From the NCBI GenBank assembly GCA_022841705.1, contig JALHQZ010000002.1, positions 62,001 through 126,000 of the forward strand: DNA of 64,000 nt, given 5' to 3'. Source of the DNA: Pirellulales bacterium. GTDB taxonomy: Bacteria; Planctomycetota; Planctomycetia; Pirellulales; Lacipirellulaceae. This document shows, piece after piece, positions 36,103 to 45,141 of this stretch. How positions within the stretch are numbered: position 1 is the first letter of the stretch; the number at the start of each line of letters is the position of its first letter. Below the pieces are notes generated by a model. It had not been told where the DNA came from, ran no database searches, and saw only the letters and a program-made list of their open reading frames with translations. Position numbers and translations under genes: made by a program.

Positions 36103-39100
36103 ATGCTTGTCGTTCGTCCGCTCGTTATCACCGTCGTTGTGCTGTTCTCCACCCTCGCGACACTGACCGCGCCGGCGCACGGGGCGGATCGGCTGTGGTG
36201 GGGAACCTTCTCTAACTCCTTCAACTTCAACGGCAATTGGGCCGGTGTTGTTCTGCCCGAGACCACCGACACCGCTTTGTTCACCGGAGACTCCACCGCG
36301 GTCTTGCGGACCGACGTGCGGCTCGACCAGAACACCACCGTCGCCGGCTTCCGGATCATCGATCGAGTGTTCGGCGCCCCCTACTCGTTTACCAAGGTCG
36401 GCGGCTCGGTGCTGAACGTCACCGGCAACACCACGTTTACACATGGCCTCACCCCGACCCGGCCCGTCAACAATATCACGTTCGACGGATTCAACCTGAG
36501 AACCGTCACACTCACGCTCGACGAGAAGGCCGAGCTCACGATGCAGAACGGCGCCACTCTTTACACCAGCGGCGCGCTGTCGATGAACAAGTCCGCCGTG
36601 ATCAATCTCAACAGCGGCGAGTTGCGATTGGCGGCGAACGAAAGCCACCGGATGCTCGGCGGCACGATGAACGTGAGCGGCGGCACGCTCACCCTGGGGA
36701 CCGATTCGCTCCTGGATGTCCGGGGCGCTAACACCCGCATCAACCTCACCGGCGGATTTAACGTTCATGATCTGGTGGAGCTGTGGGTGCAGAGCGGCGC
36801 TCAAATCAGCAGCCAAAGTTACATCGACGTCGGCAATGGCAGCTTTGGCGAACTGATCGTGGCGGGGACTGGCTCCTCCTATACCGCGCAGAACGTCACC
36901 GACTGGGGCCGCGGATTCGCCGGCTGGGCCGACGTTACTATCGGCGGAACGGCCGTCGCCACGCTCGATCAACTTCGCGTCGGCGACAACGACGGACAGG
37001 CCACCGTTGACGTGTCGGGGGGCAAGCTCACCGTCAACAGCACGTTCATCGCTGGCGGTGGAACGAGAAATCGGCCCGTGCAGTTAACGCTGAACAACTC
37101 GGGCGCCGACGCTGGCGAGATGAACTTCGAGGGGGGCGCCACTTTCAACAACTTCGCCGACCTGGACGTGCTGGGGGGCACGGTCGCCTTCACCCAAAAC
37201 GCCACCTTCAATCAGGGGAGCCGATTCGATCGCTCCGGCGGGACGATGATCATCCGCCAGAATGCGACCCTCACCTTCAACAACGCAATCTACAACGACA
37301 CCCTCTTCGGGCAGACTCTTTCGGACCGCGGCACGATCCGCGTCACGGGCTCGCTCGCCCGGTTCAACGTCGGCCAGTACTTCGACATCGGCAACGGCTC
37401 GCTGACGATCGAGAACGCCGCCCAGTACAACTCGCCCCTCACGGCTGTCATCACCGACTGGGCTTTTGCCACCGGCACAACGACTAACACGACCGTCCAG
37501 ACCGGCGGGCTGATCAATATGGGCCCGCTGCGCGTTGCTGCCAACGGCGCCGCCAACGTCATCGTTCGCACCGGCGGGGAGCTCAGAACGGGCAACTTCA
37601 CCACGGGCGGAAGCGCGACCTCGGCGGCCTCGTTCACCGTTGACAGCTCGCTGCTGAATGTCGGCGGCGACGCCAACCTCGGCCAGGGAACCATCGTCAA
37701 TCTTTTCGATCCGACCGGAACCAACGCCGGGGAGGTCGGGCGGTTCAGTGTCATCGGTAACCTGGCCCTCGTCGGCCCCGCCGCGATCAGCACCACTGGC
37801 AGCGAACCCGAAGTCCGCGTTAACGGCAGTTTTTCCACCACCGCCGGAAGTAACGTCACGATGCGGGGCAACGGCCTGTTGCGCGTCGGCGAGATCGTCC
37901 CCAACACCGCCACGACCACCCTCGACGGCGGAACGGTCACCCTCGAAGGAACTTCGCAATTCACCCAACGCTCGGCGGGCAACATCACCCTCGATCGCGG
38001 CGCGCAGCTAAATGTCAACGCGGGAACGACCGTCAATGCGCTCACGGCCCGCATTGTCCTGGGAACCGTCTTGGGTGATGGGCCACGGCTGAATGTCTCT
38101 GGCGGCGTGGTCAACTCGCTGGGGGGAACGATCGGCCTGGAACTCGACGCCGGTCGGGGGCTGGTCGACGTCAGCGGCCCCACTGCCCGGTGGAACATGG
38201 GCAATGGCGATTTGCGCGTGGGCGTGCGCGGCAGTGGTGAACTTAGCATTACCAATGGCGGCCAAGTGACCAGCCGCGATGGCTACGTTGCACTCAACCT
38301 CATCCGCGGCGGCGCGAATGTCACCGTCACCGGCGCCGGCTCCTCCTGGACCAGCACCCGCAACCTCTCGCTCGAATCCACGGGAGCCTTCACCGCCAAC
38401 GCGGGCAATGTCACGATCAGCGCTGGCGGAATCCTCAAGGTCGGCGACGCACCCCTCCTCCCCTTCTCTGATGTCGACGTGTTCGTCGCCGATCTCAACC
38501 CGCTCGACGCGAACGGGACGAACGGCGGTTTGTTGCGCATCCTTCACGGCAGCAAACTGACAACCAGCGCCGCCGCTATCATCGGTGGCAGCGACGCCAG
38601 CGGCGGTCGGGTCATTGTCTCTGGCGCGGCTCTCGACATTCCCGGCCCCGGGCGTCCGTCGGAATGGACCGGCGCCACACTGATCCAGCTTGGCCAGGGT
38701 ACGACAACACGCGGCGAGCTGATCGTTCAAGACACCGGGCGCGTCGTAGCGGACGCTGTCTTTGCGGCAGGCACGGGTTCGCTGGTCAACGTCAACAGCG
38801 GCGGTCTGTTGAACGCCGCGAGCGTAGTCATCTTGGCCGGCAACGCGCTGAACGTGGTGGACGCCAGCGTCACTGGCTCCGTCGAGCTGCAGGCCGATTC
38901 GCGCATGTCGTTCGACAACGCAACCGTCGCAGCGCTCACGCAGCAAGCCACCGCCGACCTGAGCGTGAGCCTGCGAGGCGAGAGCGATTTTGACAACCTG
39001 ACGGTCACGGGCGCGGCGAGTCTGGAGGGCGACATTGTGGTGTCGCTGGCCAATGGCTTCATGCCCACGGCGGGGATGACGTTCCCGATTCTAACGGCAG

Positions 39101-39522
39101 GCTCGCTCACGGCCACCTTCAGCTTATTAGCGCCAGCCTTGCCGGGTGACCTTCGGTGGGGCTACTCGCTTGACGCGGGAGCCCTGCAGCTGGTGGTCAC
39201 CTCCCCTTCTGGACTCGCTGGCGACTACAACCAGGACAACATCGTCGACGCGGCGGACTACACGACATGGCGCGACAACGTCGGCACGACCACCGTGCTA
39301 CCGAATGATCCGACGGGCGGAACCATTGGCGTAGCGCAGTACAACACCTGGCGTAACAACTTCGGCCAATCGGGCAACTTGACCGCTCTCGCGTCGGCGG
39401 AGAGCGTGCCGGAACCGGCGAGCATGGTGGTGATGCTCGTACTCTTCGCAGCGGTCCGCTGCATCGGGCCCCGCATTACACGGCAAATCGAAAACGAGCG
39501 CAAGCCAAAATGCCCTCGCTGA
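36103..39522 (+). CDS. Very large secreted beta-repeat protein with PEP-CTERM tail
   Basis: This 1139-residue protein has signal peptide LVITVVVLFSTLATLTAPAHGA. Nearly the whole chain is Gly/Thr/Asn/Val-rich beta-helical repeat resembling autotransporter passenger domains (NNGG, VSGGTLTLG, VRTGGELRTGNFTTGG, ISAGGILKVGDAP). The end holds dockerin-type loops (GDYNQDNIVDAADYTTWRDNVG, and a degenerate second copy GTIGVAQYNTWRNNFG) and the sorting signal SVPEPASMVVMLVLFAAVR. It is likely anchored or processed at the surface by an exosortase. A role in adhesion or matrix is plausible but unproven. Its tail is closely related to the remnant at 35663. An insertion sequence follows 14 bases after the stop. 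Confidence 0.92.
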   Translation: MLVVRPLVITVVVLFSTLATLTAPAHGADRLWWGTFSNSFNFNGNWAGVVLPETTDTALFTGDSTAVLRTDVRLDQNTTVAGFRIIDRVFGAPYSFTKVGGSVLNVTGNTTFTHGLTPTRPVNNITFDGFNLRTVTLTLDEKAELTMQNGATLYTSGALSMNKSAVINLNSGELRLAANESHRMLGGTMNVSGGTLTLGTDSLLDVRGANTRINLTGGFNVHDLVELWVQSGAQISSQSYIDVGNGSFGELIVAGTGSSYTAQNVTDWGRGFAGWADVTIGGTAVATLDQLRVGDNDGQATVDVSGGKLTVNSTFIAGGGTRNRPVQLTLNNSGADAGEMNFEGGATFNNFADLDVLGGTVAFTQNATFNQGSRFDRSGGTMIIRQNATLTFNNAIYNDTLFGQTLSDRGTIRVTGSLARFNVGQYFDIGNGSLTIENAAQYNSPLTAVITDWAFATGTTTNTTVQTGGLINMGPLRVAANGAANVIVRTGGELRTGNFTTGGSATSAASFTVDSSLLNVGGDANLGQGTIVNLFDPTGTNAGEVGRFSVIGNLALVGPAAISTTGSEPEVRVNGSFSTTAGSNVTMRGNGLLRVGEIVPNTATTTLDGGTVTLEGTSQFTQRSAGNITLDRGAQLNVNAGTTVNALTARIVLGTVLGDGPRLNVSGGVVNSLGGTIGLELDAGRGLVDVSGPTARWNMGNGDLRVGVRGSGELSITNGGQVTSRDGYVALNLIRGGANVTVTGAGSSWTSTRNLSLESTGAFTANAGNVTISAGGILKVGDAPLLPFSDVDVFVADLNPLDANGTNGGLLRILHGSKLTTSAAAIIGGSDASGGRVIVSGAALDIPGPGRPSEWTGATLIQLGQGTTTRGELIVQDTGRVVADAVFAAGTGSLVNVNSGGLLNAASVVILAGNALNVVDASVTGSVELQADSRMSFDNATVAALTQQATADLSVSLRGESDFDNLTVTGAASLEGDIVVSLANGFMPTAGMTFPILTAGSLTATFSLLAPALPGDLRWGYSLDAGALQLVVTSPSGLAGDYNQDNIVDAADYTTWRDNVGTTTVLPNDPTGGTIGVAQYNTWRNNFGQSGNLTALASAESVPEPASMVVMLVLFAAVRCIGPRITRQIENERKPKCPR

Positions 39523-39536
39523 AAAGAACTTAAGGG

Positions 39537-40514
39537 GGCTCTGTAGAAAACCATCGATGCTAGCTAAACAATCGCGCCTGGGTCTGTCGTACCAGCAGTA
39601 TGGCGCAGACCAGCAAATCTCCGAAAGCCGTGGTGCTCGCTGCGCTGGCCACAGCGCGGCGGTCGTTGCCGGCGTACGCGCACCGCTTTAGTCCCAAGAA
39701 GTTCACCCAGCATCAACTCTTCGCGTGCTTGGTGCTGAAGAATCTGTTGCGGACCGATTACCGCGGTTTGGTCGCGCACCTCCAGGACCATCCGACGCTT
39801 GTCGAGGCTCTGGAATTGAAACAGGTTCCGCACTTCACCACCCTGCAAAAAGCGTCGCGGCGACTCCTGCAAACTGCGCCGGCCCGACGACTTCTCAAGA
39901 CCGCTGTGCAGCTCCACTTGGGACGCAAACGCCGGGTCCCTCGGGCCGCCATCGACTCGACCGGCCTGGAGTGCAGCGCCGCCAGTGGGTACTTCGTCCG
40001 CCGCCGAAATCGAGTCGGAAATCCCTGGAAAACCGTGGTTTATCATCACTACCCCAAATTGGGCGTGGTGACGGGCATTGAGGACCATTTCATTTACGCC
40101 TTTCAAACACGGCGGGGTCCGCGACCTGATATCGACGAGTTTCAACCGCTGCTCGCCGACGCCGTGCAGCGCATCCGCATCTCGCAGTTGGCCGCCGACG
40201 CGGGCTACGATTCGGAACCCAATCACAAATTTGCGCGGGACCAGCATGGCATTCGGACGGTGATTCCTCCCAAGCATGGTCGGCCGACCACCAAACCCGC
40301 CACCGGGCGATACCGGCGACTGATGCAAGTTCGGTTCGATCGTGATGCCTATCGCCAGCGCGCTCAGGTGGAAACCGTGATGTCGATGATCAAACGTCGC
40401 CAAGGCGCGCACGTCAACGGCCGCACCTACTGGAGTCAGTGCCGCGATCTTCGCTTATTGGCGCTCACCCACAACGTCCTTATTCTTCTGGTACTTGGGG
40501 TTTTCTACTGAGCC
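39537..40514. mobile_element. Complete small DDE insertion sequence
   Basis: The ends GGCTCTGTAGAAAACC (39537-39552) and GGTTTTCTACTGAGCC (40499-40514) are inverted repeats matching at 15 of 16 positions, enclosing one transposase gene in a 978-bp element. No convincing target duplication flanks it. It lies between the PEP-CTERM gene and the Hpt gene without disrupting either. Confidence 0.85.
39600..40511 (+). CDS. DDE transposase (IS4/IS5-like)
   Basis: This 303-residue transposase has a DDE catalytic core. The first Asp is D119 in RAAIDSTGLE, the second is in AADAGYDSEPN (about 202) and the Glu is in AQVETVMSMIKRRQGA (about 261). The N-terminal part (KFTQHQLFACLVLKNLLRTDYRGLVAHL) matches the helical region of IS4/IS5-type enzymes. 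It is full length with no frameshift, so the element may be mobile. The stop codon lies inside the right inverted repeat, so the last residues (GVFY) are encoded by the element end. Exact family assignment needs a database search. Confidence 0.9.
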   Translation: MAQTSKSPKAVVLAALATARRSLPAYAHRFSPKKFTQHQLFACLVLKNLLRTDYRGLVAHLQDHPTLVEALELKQVPHFTTLQKASRRLLQTAPARRLLKTAVQLHLGRKRRVPRAAIDSTGLECSAASGYFVRRRNRVGNPWKTVVYHHYPKLGVVTGIEDHFIYAFQTRRGPRPDIDEFQPLLADAVQRIRISQLAADAGYDSEPNHKFARDQHGIRTVIPPKHGRPTTKPATGRYRRLMQVRFDRDAYRQRAQVETVMSMIKRRQGAHVNGRTYWSQCRDLRLLALTHNVLILLVLGVFY

Positions 40515-40531
40515 GACCCGACCCCTTATCT

Positions 40532-40930
40532 CTACGCCGGCCGTTCCAGATCAAGAATCCGCTGGAGCTCGGCAGCGAGCGCCGCCATTCGCGGCTGGGC
40601 CTGCTCCAGTTCGCGCTCGCACGTGGGGAGTTCGCCGACGAGCGCCAACCGCTCGGCGCGGTCGAGCAGCGCGGTGAGCTCACGTTCGTCGAAGTTGGCC
40701 GCTAAACCCTTAAGGCTGTGGACCGCGCGGGCGGCGGCGTCTTGTTCTCCGGCGGCGAGCGCGGCGCGGGCGGCCACTTTCAGTTGGACGGCGTCTTCCA
40801 AGCACATTTGCGCGAGGTCAAGGAAGAGTTCATCGTCGCCGCCGAGGCGTTCCAAGGCGGACTGGTACTGCTCGCGCCAGTTGGGGGGTCCGTCAGGTGG
40901 AGGGTCGGCGCTGGCTGCGGTGGAGCTCAT
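40532..40930 (-). CDS. Histidine phosphotransfer (Hpt) domain protein
   Basis: This 132-residue single Hpt domain relays phosphoryl groups between a hybrid kinase and a response regulator. The phosphorylatable His71 sits in ARAVHSLKGLAANFDE, the family motif, on a predicted four-helix bundle. It starts with ATGA overlapping the stop of the receiver gene 40927-41508, so the two are translated together. A likely donor in this window is the hybrid histidine kinase at 47787-50861, and the NtrC-type regulator at 54085 could be an acceptor; both pairings are inferred. Confidence 0.92.
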   Translation of the reverse strand: MSSTAASADPPPDGPPNWREQYQSALERLGGDDELFLDLAQMCLEDAVQLKVAARAALAAGEQDAAARAVHSLKGLAANFDERELTALLDRAERLALVGELPTCERELEQAQPRMAALAAELQRILDLERPA

Positions 40931-41508
40931 GCCGGATGCTCTCGATCCTGCGCGGAGCGGGACGACTCGCGGAGCGAGTTGCCGGCGAGTCGTTCGACGG
41001 CTTCCACTACCGCAGCGGCAGTGGTGGGCTTCGCGAGAAAATCGTCCACGCCGGCGGCCAGAGCGCTCATCCGATCCGGGGCGGTGTGATTTTGCGTGAC
41101 GGCAATGATCGGCACGCGCCGCCGAGGATACAGCTCATCCTCTGCGGCCCGAATACGGGCAGTCGCTTCGAGTCCGCCGACGATGGGCATTTGCAGGTCC
41201 ATGAGAATTGCATCGGGTTGGTGGGTTTGCCACACTTCCACTGCTTGCAGGCCGTTAACCGCCAGGAGCACCTGATGCCCCCGATTGTAGAGCGCATCGT
41301 GTAGGATCCGCCGATTGGAAGCGGAGTCATCCACCACGAGCACCAAATAAGACCGGGCCGAGCGCTCGACGGAGCGGACACCGGGAGCCGGGGTTAAAGC
41401 GTCGGCCGAGTACTGTTCCGCCGCGAGTCCCGACCGGTGCGAATGCGCAAACTCCAACCGAGCAAAATTCTCCCGAGCGGACATGGTTCGCAACTTTGGA
41501 GCTAACAT
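40927..41508 (-). CDS. Stand-alone response-regulator receiver
   Basis: This 193-residue protein has a roughly 50-residue N-terminal extension and then a CheY-like receiver: VLVVDDSASNRR (acidic pair D60-D61), phosphoacceptor D104 in DAILMDLQMP and conserved lysine in DDFLAKPTTAAAV. The usual Thr/Ser switch before the lysine is within IIAVTQNH. There is no output domain. With its coupled Hpt partner it forms a minimal relay unit. ATG 41484 (MSARENF) is an alternative start. It is downstream of membrane-stress genes in the same orientation. Confidence 0.92.
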   Translation of the reverse strand: MLAPKLRTMSARENFARLEFAHSHRSGLAAEQYSADALTPAPGVRSVERSARSYLVLVVDDSASNRRILHDALYNRGHQVLLAVNGLQAVEVWQTHQPDAILMDLQMPIVGGLEATARIRAAEDELYPRRRVPIIAVTQNHTAPDRMSALAAGVDDFLAKPTTAAAVVEAVERLAGNSLRESSRSAQDREHPA

Positions 41509-41569
41509 CGCAGGAGGTCAGTCAAGCGGAACAGCTTCGCGGGCCAACCGGAAGCGGGCCTCACACAGC

Positions 41570-41779
41570 TTACCAAGGTTTGAGCCTCCACCCCAGGACG
41601 AAGCCGATTCCAAAGCACCACAGGGCGACGGCGCCGGGGCTGCGGCGGGTGTAGTCGGCCAGCAAGTCGACGATTTGTCCGGAAAGTTCCGGCGGCAAAT
41701 CATCACTCAATTCAGCCGAGCCACGCCTACCGGGCTCCGAAAAGTCGCGGTACGAAGTCGGTTTAGAAGCGACGGACAT
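41570..41779 (-). CDS. Small C-terminally anchored membrane protein
   Basis: This 69-residue protein starts at MSVASKPTSYRDF, overlapping the end of the upstream YqjE-like gene by 17 bases. The N-terminal half is polar and the C-terminal SPGAVALWCFGIGFVLGWRLKPW is a single membrane-spanning tail with small-residue spacing like DUF883/YqjD tails. No enzyme motif is present. Tight linkage to the operon supports it as real. Confidence 0.7.
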   Translation of the reverse strand: MSVASKPTSYRDFSEPGRRGSAELSDDLPPELSGQIVDLLADYTRRSPGAVALWCFGIGFVLGWRLKPW

Positions 41780-42314
41780 GGGCGGATCCTCCGGCGGTTG
41801 AAGGTAACGTAGTTGAGGGAGTAACGGGCTTAGTGGTGGGCGGCTGCTTGGAACCCGACACCAACTGCGATAAGAAGCGTGAAGTTTCTTGAAGCTCTTC
41901 GACGGATAGATCGAAGTCGCGCCCAGCGGCGCGGCAGCTTCCAATGCCTTTGCGGAGCACGACGATGGCAATGACGGTGAGCACGGCGCCAATGATCAGA
42001 CGGCTTTGGCCAAGCGTGAGGTCCGTATTCGCGTACAGCTCATCGGCGCCGCCGAAAACCAACAGGGCGCCAGCGAGGGCGGCAATCACCATTCCCGCCG
42101 CGACGACCTCCGCCGCCAAGTAGGCGTGGCGTAGCGCGGTGCGACTTTCCTTCATGAACAGCCGCCCTTGAATGGAGAGCAGTTCGCTTAAGTCCTTGCG
42201 CAGCAAATGCCACGCCGAGGGCGGTTCGACACGGGGAGGGTCAGCGGTAGCGCCGTTGGAGGGGGACATATCCGTGTTCTTGTGAAGCGGTGAGTCCGGC
42301 GGACCGGACCGCAT
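41763..42314 (-). CDS. Phage_holin_3_6 (YqjE-like) membrane protein
   Basis: This 183-residue inner-membrane protein of the holin superfamily III/YqjE type has the amphipathic DLSELLSIQGRLFMKESRTALRHAYLAAEVVAAGM, followed by two membrane helices (AAEVVAAGMVIAALAGALLVF and LGQSRLIIGAVLTVIAIVVL) and a polar C-terminus. The ATG overlaps the previous stop as TAATG, supporting 42314 as a coupled start; ATG 42269 is the alternative. In other bacteria such proteins accompany YqjD and appear in stationary-phase or osmotic stress. Holin activity is not implied. Confidence 0.8.
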   Translation of the reverse strand: MRSGPPDSPLHKNTDMSPSNGATADPPRVEPPSAWHLLRKDLSELLSIQGRLFMKESRTALRHAYLAAEVVAAGMVIAALAGALLVFGGADELYANTDLTLGQSRLIIGAVLTVIAIVVLRKGIGSCRAAGRDFDLSVEELQETSRFLSQLVSGSKQPPTTKPVTPSTTLPSTAGGSAHVRRF

Positions 42315-42745
42315 TAAAGTCGAGAACGAGTTGGGTTACTACTGTGATTGGATGGATTGAGTGGCAGGAGCTCGCGCCCTTTCCGAGGGGGTGCTGGCGG
42401 TTGGCGTTGCTCGAGCCATTTGAGGGCGGATTGCAAAGCGAAGTCGATCAGTGGGGCGGCAAGGATACTTGCCACGCCAGCCCAACCACTCCCCGCGCCA
42501 CGCATGAACGACGTTGCGCGTCCACCGCTGCGCAAGCGCCCAGCGGCACGCAGCATCAGCGGAGCCGCGACGAGGGCCAGCGCGGACGTGGTTCCCACCG
42601 TTAGTAAAGGATGCCGAAGTAGTTTGCTGGGCAGGCTGAGCTTATCGCCAACCTGTTCACGAATGACTTGGCCGTGCACTAAACACCGCTCGCGCAACTC
42701 GTGCAGGCGGGCAATATCAGCGGAAGTGGCTTGGTGACGGGACAT
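42314..42745 (-). CDS. Membrane-associated protein of the YqjD/E-like operon
   Basis: This 143-residue protein has a helical N-terminus (DIARLHELRERCLVHGQVIREQVGDKLSLPSKLLRHPLLTVG), one clear hydrophobic segment (LLTVGTTSALALVAAPLMLRAAGRL), a second weaker one (GWAGVASILAAPLIDFALQSAL) and a Pro/basic tail. Position in the operon and size resemble YqjK-like partners, but sequence assignment is weak. It is coupled by a one-base overlap to the YqjE-like gene. Confidence 0.7.
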   Translation of the reverse strand: MSRHQATSADIARLHELRERCLVHGQVIREQVGDKLSLPSKLLRHPLLTVGTTSALALVAAPLMLRAAGRLRSGGRATSFMRGAGSGWAGVASILAAPLIDFALQSALKWLEQRQPPAPPRKGRELLPLNPSNHSSNPTRSRL

Positions 42746-42884
42746 GGCGGAGGGGAGGTTATACGCTGAAGTAAGGTGCGACAGGTTCTCACGCGACGCT
42801 AGGGAGGGGAATAAGCGTGCAGTCCATTAAGCACGTGAGAAACCTGCGGCACACAAAACTTTTGTCAACACCGTAGCAACACAT

Positions 42885-43310
42885 TTAGCGCGAGCGGCCT
42901 ACGAGCCCGAGGATCACGCCCGCGACGATTCCGGCCCCGAATGCCACAGCAATCGATTCGCCGGGCCGGCTGCGGACCATTTCTTTGGCTTCAGCGCCGC
43001 GTTGCTCGGCCATCTTCCAGACTTCTTGAGCCTTCTCTTTCGTCGCTTCTGAAGCGCCGGCCATGTAATCCTTGGCGACGGCCGAAGCACGGTTATAAAG
43101 CGACGCGGCCTTGTCATCGAGGCCGGAAAGAACTTTTTCGATTTCGTCCTTCGCTTCGCCAGTGCGGTTCTCGATGTAGGCGATCAACTTCTGGGCGTTG
43201 TGGCCGACGTGGTTGAGTTCGTCGCTCGAAATTTGTGACCAGTGTTCGCTGATCTGATCTTTGAGGTCGTTCCATTTCGACTTCAGTTCCATTTGAGTGT
43301 GACTGGCCAT
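42885..43310 (-). CDS. CsbD-like/DUF883 (YqjD/ElaB-type) stress protein
   Basis: This 141-residue protein combines a CsbD-like helical start (ELKSKWNDLKDQISEHWSQISSDEL) with a long amphipathic region (AKDEIEKVLSGLDDKAASLYNRASAVAKDYMAGASEATKEKAQEVW) and a C-terminal GxxxG-rich anchor (GESIAVAFGAGIVAGVILGLVGRSR), the hallmark of YqjD/ElaB proteins that tether ribosomes or shape membranes during stationary phase in Escherichia coli. It is first in a minus-strand operon that ends in the receiver and Hpt genes. A 139-base spacer separates it from the next gene. Confidence 0.85.
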   Translation of the reverse strand: MASHTQMELKSKWNDLKDQISEHWSQISSDELNHVGHNAQKLIAYIENRTGEAKDEIEKVLSGLDDKAASLYNRASAVAKDYMAGASEATKEKAQEVWKMAEQRGAEAKEMVRSRPGESIAVAFGAGIVAGVILGLVGRSR

Positions 43311-43644
43311 GTTTAGGTTCTCCCTGAAAAAAGTGTTCCTGGTGGAACGGGATAGTGAGTTAATGCGAAGGAAGAAAGCAAACCCTGCGCCAAAGCTCCA
43401 GTTCCCCGCGGAGCGGGGATGGGACCCAAAAGTCTGTCTTCTGAGCGCAGAACGACGCGATCGCTAGGGCCTACGCTGGGCAAAAAACGATCAAGCTGGG
43501 CGTTCACCGCTCAATCAGCGTGCTGCGAGAAGTCGTTTCGCGTTGTCCCGAGGCGCGATGTTGGCTCGAACGCGGAAATCTCCTTGGCGCAGAGCTTGCG
43601 TAAGGGAACACGCTCTCGCCGCCTCTGTACAAGGAACTACCACG
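43311..43644. other. Divergent control region, no gene
   Basis: 334 bases lie between the divergent YqjD-like and AI-2E-type genes. They hold a GTTCC-TGGT-GGAAC hairpin (43335-43348) 25 bases before the YqjD-like ATG and a CCCCGC/GCGGGG hairpin near 43407-43421. An upstream extension of the permease reading frame to 43543 has poor coding character. Confidence 0.5.
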
Positions 43645-44838
43645 ATGGACGCTGCTGGCTCTCGCCTACCGAACACAGAATCACCCCGCACTGGATCTGG
43701 CAGTAGCGCTGCGTTGGCCAGCGAAGAAATGCCGAACGAGCTGGCCATCTGGCCGGAGATGGAACACGGGGACGAAGGACCGACGGTCGATCCGCGGGTT
43801 CGCCGCGATGTACTGCTAGGAATCATCGCGTTGGCGGCATCCGTGCAATTGTTGTACTTCGCGCGGTCGGCGCTTTTTCCGATTGTGCTGGCGTTCGTGT
43901 TGAACCTAGTCATCAAGCCAGTGACTCGGCGGGTGAGCAAGCTAGGTTTATCGAACACTGTGAGCGCCGTGGTAGTCTTCACCATCCTCGGAATCCTCAC
44001 CGTTAGCTTTGCGGGCGCCGTGTGGGGGCCAGCAAATCGCTGGATCGCCACGGCGCCGGAGACAATCAAACAGGTGCGCACGAAGCTCGCCCCGCTGTCG
44101 CGGCCGTTCGCGCGGCTGAACCAAGCGAGCCAACAAGTGACCGATCTCACCTCTCTCCCCTCGGAGCAGCAGAAGCAGCCGCAGGCGGTGCAGGTTCAAC
44201 AGCCCAGCATCGCCGGGGCGCTGCTCAACACCACCGGCGGGATGATGGCGACGCTCTCGACCACGCTGGTGCTGCTGTTCTTTCTGATGGCGGCTGGCGA
44301 CCGGTTCTTGGAAAAACTGGTGGGGGTGATGCCGACCCTCACCGACAAGAAAATGTGCGTGCAGATTTCGCGGCAGGTGGAGCAGCGGGTCTCGCAGTAT
44401 CTGCTGGCGATCACGGCGATCAACATCGGGCTGGGTGTCGCCGTGGGATTTGGACTCGCGCTGTTGGGGATGCCTAATCCGGTGCTCTGGGGCTGTTTAG
44501 TAGCGGTGCTCAATTATGTGCCATTCGCCGGCGCGCTGATTGGTTCCGCTGTGGTCTTTGTGGTCGCTTTGGTGTCACTGGACAGTTTGGGCGCAGCGCT
44601 CATGGCGCCGGCGATCTATGGGGTACTCAACATGATCGAAAGCAATTTCATCACCCCCGGACTTTTGGGCAAAACAACGGAACTAAATCCGGTGATGATT
44701 ATGCTATCGCTGGTGATGTGGGGCGCTGTGTGGGGACTCGGCGGGGCCTTGCTTGCGGTTCCGCTGCTGCTGATCGCCAAAATTGTATGCGATGAATTGG
44801 AGCCGCTGAAGCGGATTGGCGTGTTCCTGGCCGCCTAG
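43645..44838 (+). CDS. AI-2E family permease
   Basis: This 397-residue polytopic membrane protein of the AI-2E/PF01594 family (YdiK/PerM type) starts at the ATG at 43645 behind AAGGA. The N-terminal 55 residues are acidic and soluble, then come [41 protein letters not shown] and about seven further helices, including the conserved [25 protein letters not shown] and the family signature [47 protein letters not shown]. Members export small solutes or signals, or function as Na+/H+-type exchangers; the transported solute is not predictable. It is followed by a DUF1328 gene after 71 bases. Confidence 0.93.
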   Translation: MDAAGSRLPNTESPRTGSGSSAALASEEMPNELAIWPEMEHGDEGPTVDPRVRRDVLLGIIALAASVQLLYFARSALFPIVLAFVLNLVIKPVTRRVSKLGLSNTVSAVVVFTILGILTVSFAGAVWGPANRWIATAPETIKQVRTKLAPLSRPFARLNQASQQVTDLTSLPSEQQKQPQAVQVQQPSIAGALLNTTGGMMATLSTTLVLLFFLMAAGDRFLEKLVGVMPTLTDKKMCVQISRQVEQRVSQYLLAITAINIGLGVAVGFGLALLGMPNPVLWGCLVAVLNYVPFAGALIGSAVVFVVALVSLDSLGAALMAPAIYGVLNMIESNFITPGLLGKTTELNPVMIMLSLVMWGAVWGLGGALLAVPLLLIAKIVCDELEPLKRIGVFLAA

Positions 44839-44866
44839 CCGATTGGCGCCCGATTTGCTCTTTACC

Positions 44867-44887
44867 ACAACCTGCTGTTGTTTTTTT
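44867..44887 (+). terminator. Weak intrinsic terminator after the permease gene
   Basis: ACAAC-CTGCT-GTTGT followed by six more T residues, 29 bases past the stop. The stem is short, so termination may be partial, with read-through to the DUF1328 gene. Confidence 0.35.
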
Positions 44888-44909
44888 CCCGTACACAAGG
44901 ACCACTCTC

Positions 44910-45077
44910 ATGCTTAACTGGGCCGTGACGTTCTTCATCATCGCGATTGTCGCCGCCGTCCTCGGCTTTGGCGGCATTGCGGGTGCGGCGACCGAGTTCG
45001 CCAAGATTTTGTTTCTCGTTTTCCTGGTGTTGTTTGTGATTAGCCTCATCGTGCCGCGGTTCCGCAACCGGATGTAA
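44910..45077 (+). CDS. DUF1328 small membrane protein, copy 1
   Basis: A 55-residue protein, [44 protein letters not shown], with two membrane helices and a short basic tail (PRFRNRM). This is the DUF1328/YtjA family, seen in many stress regulons. It is below the usual gene-finder length but has strong family character, and a second copy occurs at 53174-53341. Confidence 0.9.
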   Translation: MLNWAVTFFIIAIVAAVLGFGGIAGAATEFAKILFLVFLVLFVISLIVPRFRNRM

Positions 45078-45141
45078 TGTCCGCTTCGGCTTTCCGTGGA
45101 TCGCGCTTGGCAAGTAATAATCAACTTCAGGGAACGAACAT

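Noticed and set aside
37084..38946. Long minus-strand open frames under the PEP-CTERM repeat gene
   Set aside because: They are antisense to a protein with signal peptide, repeats and sorting tail; their translations are low-complexity Val/Pro/Ala or Arg/Ala sequence without motifs.
39564..40412. 282-codon minus frame across the transposase
   Set aside because: The plus frame has the DDE motifs and fits between the terminal repeats.
43334..43349. Third parS-like site TGTTCCTGGTGGAACG
   Set aside because: The central CACGTG is lost (3 mismatches of 16); more likely an ordinary hairpin or operator upstream of the YqjD-like gene.
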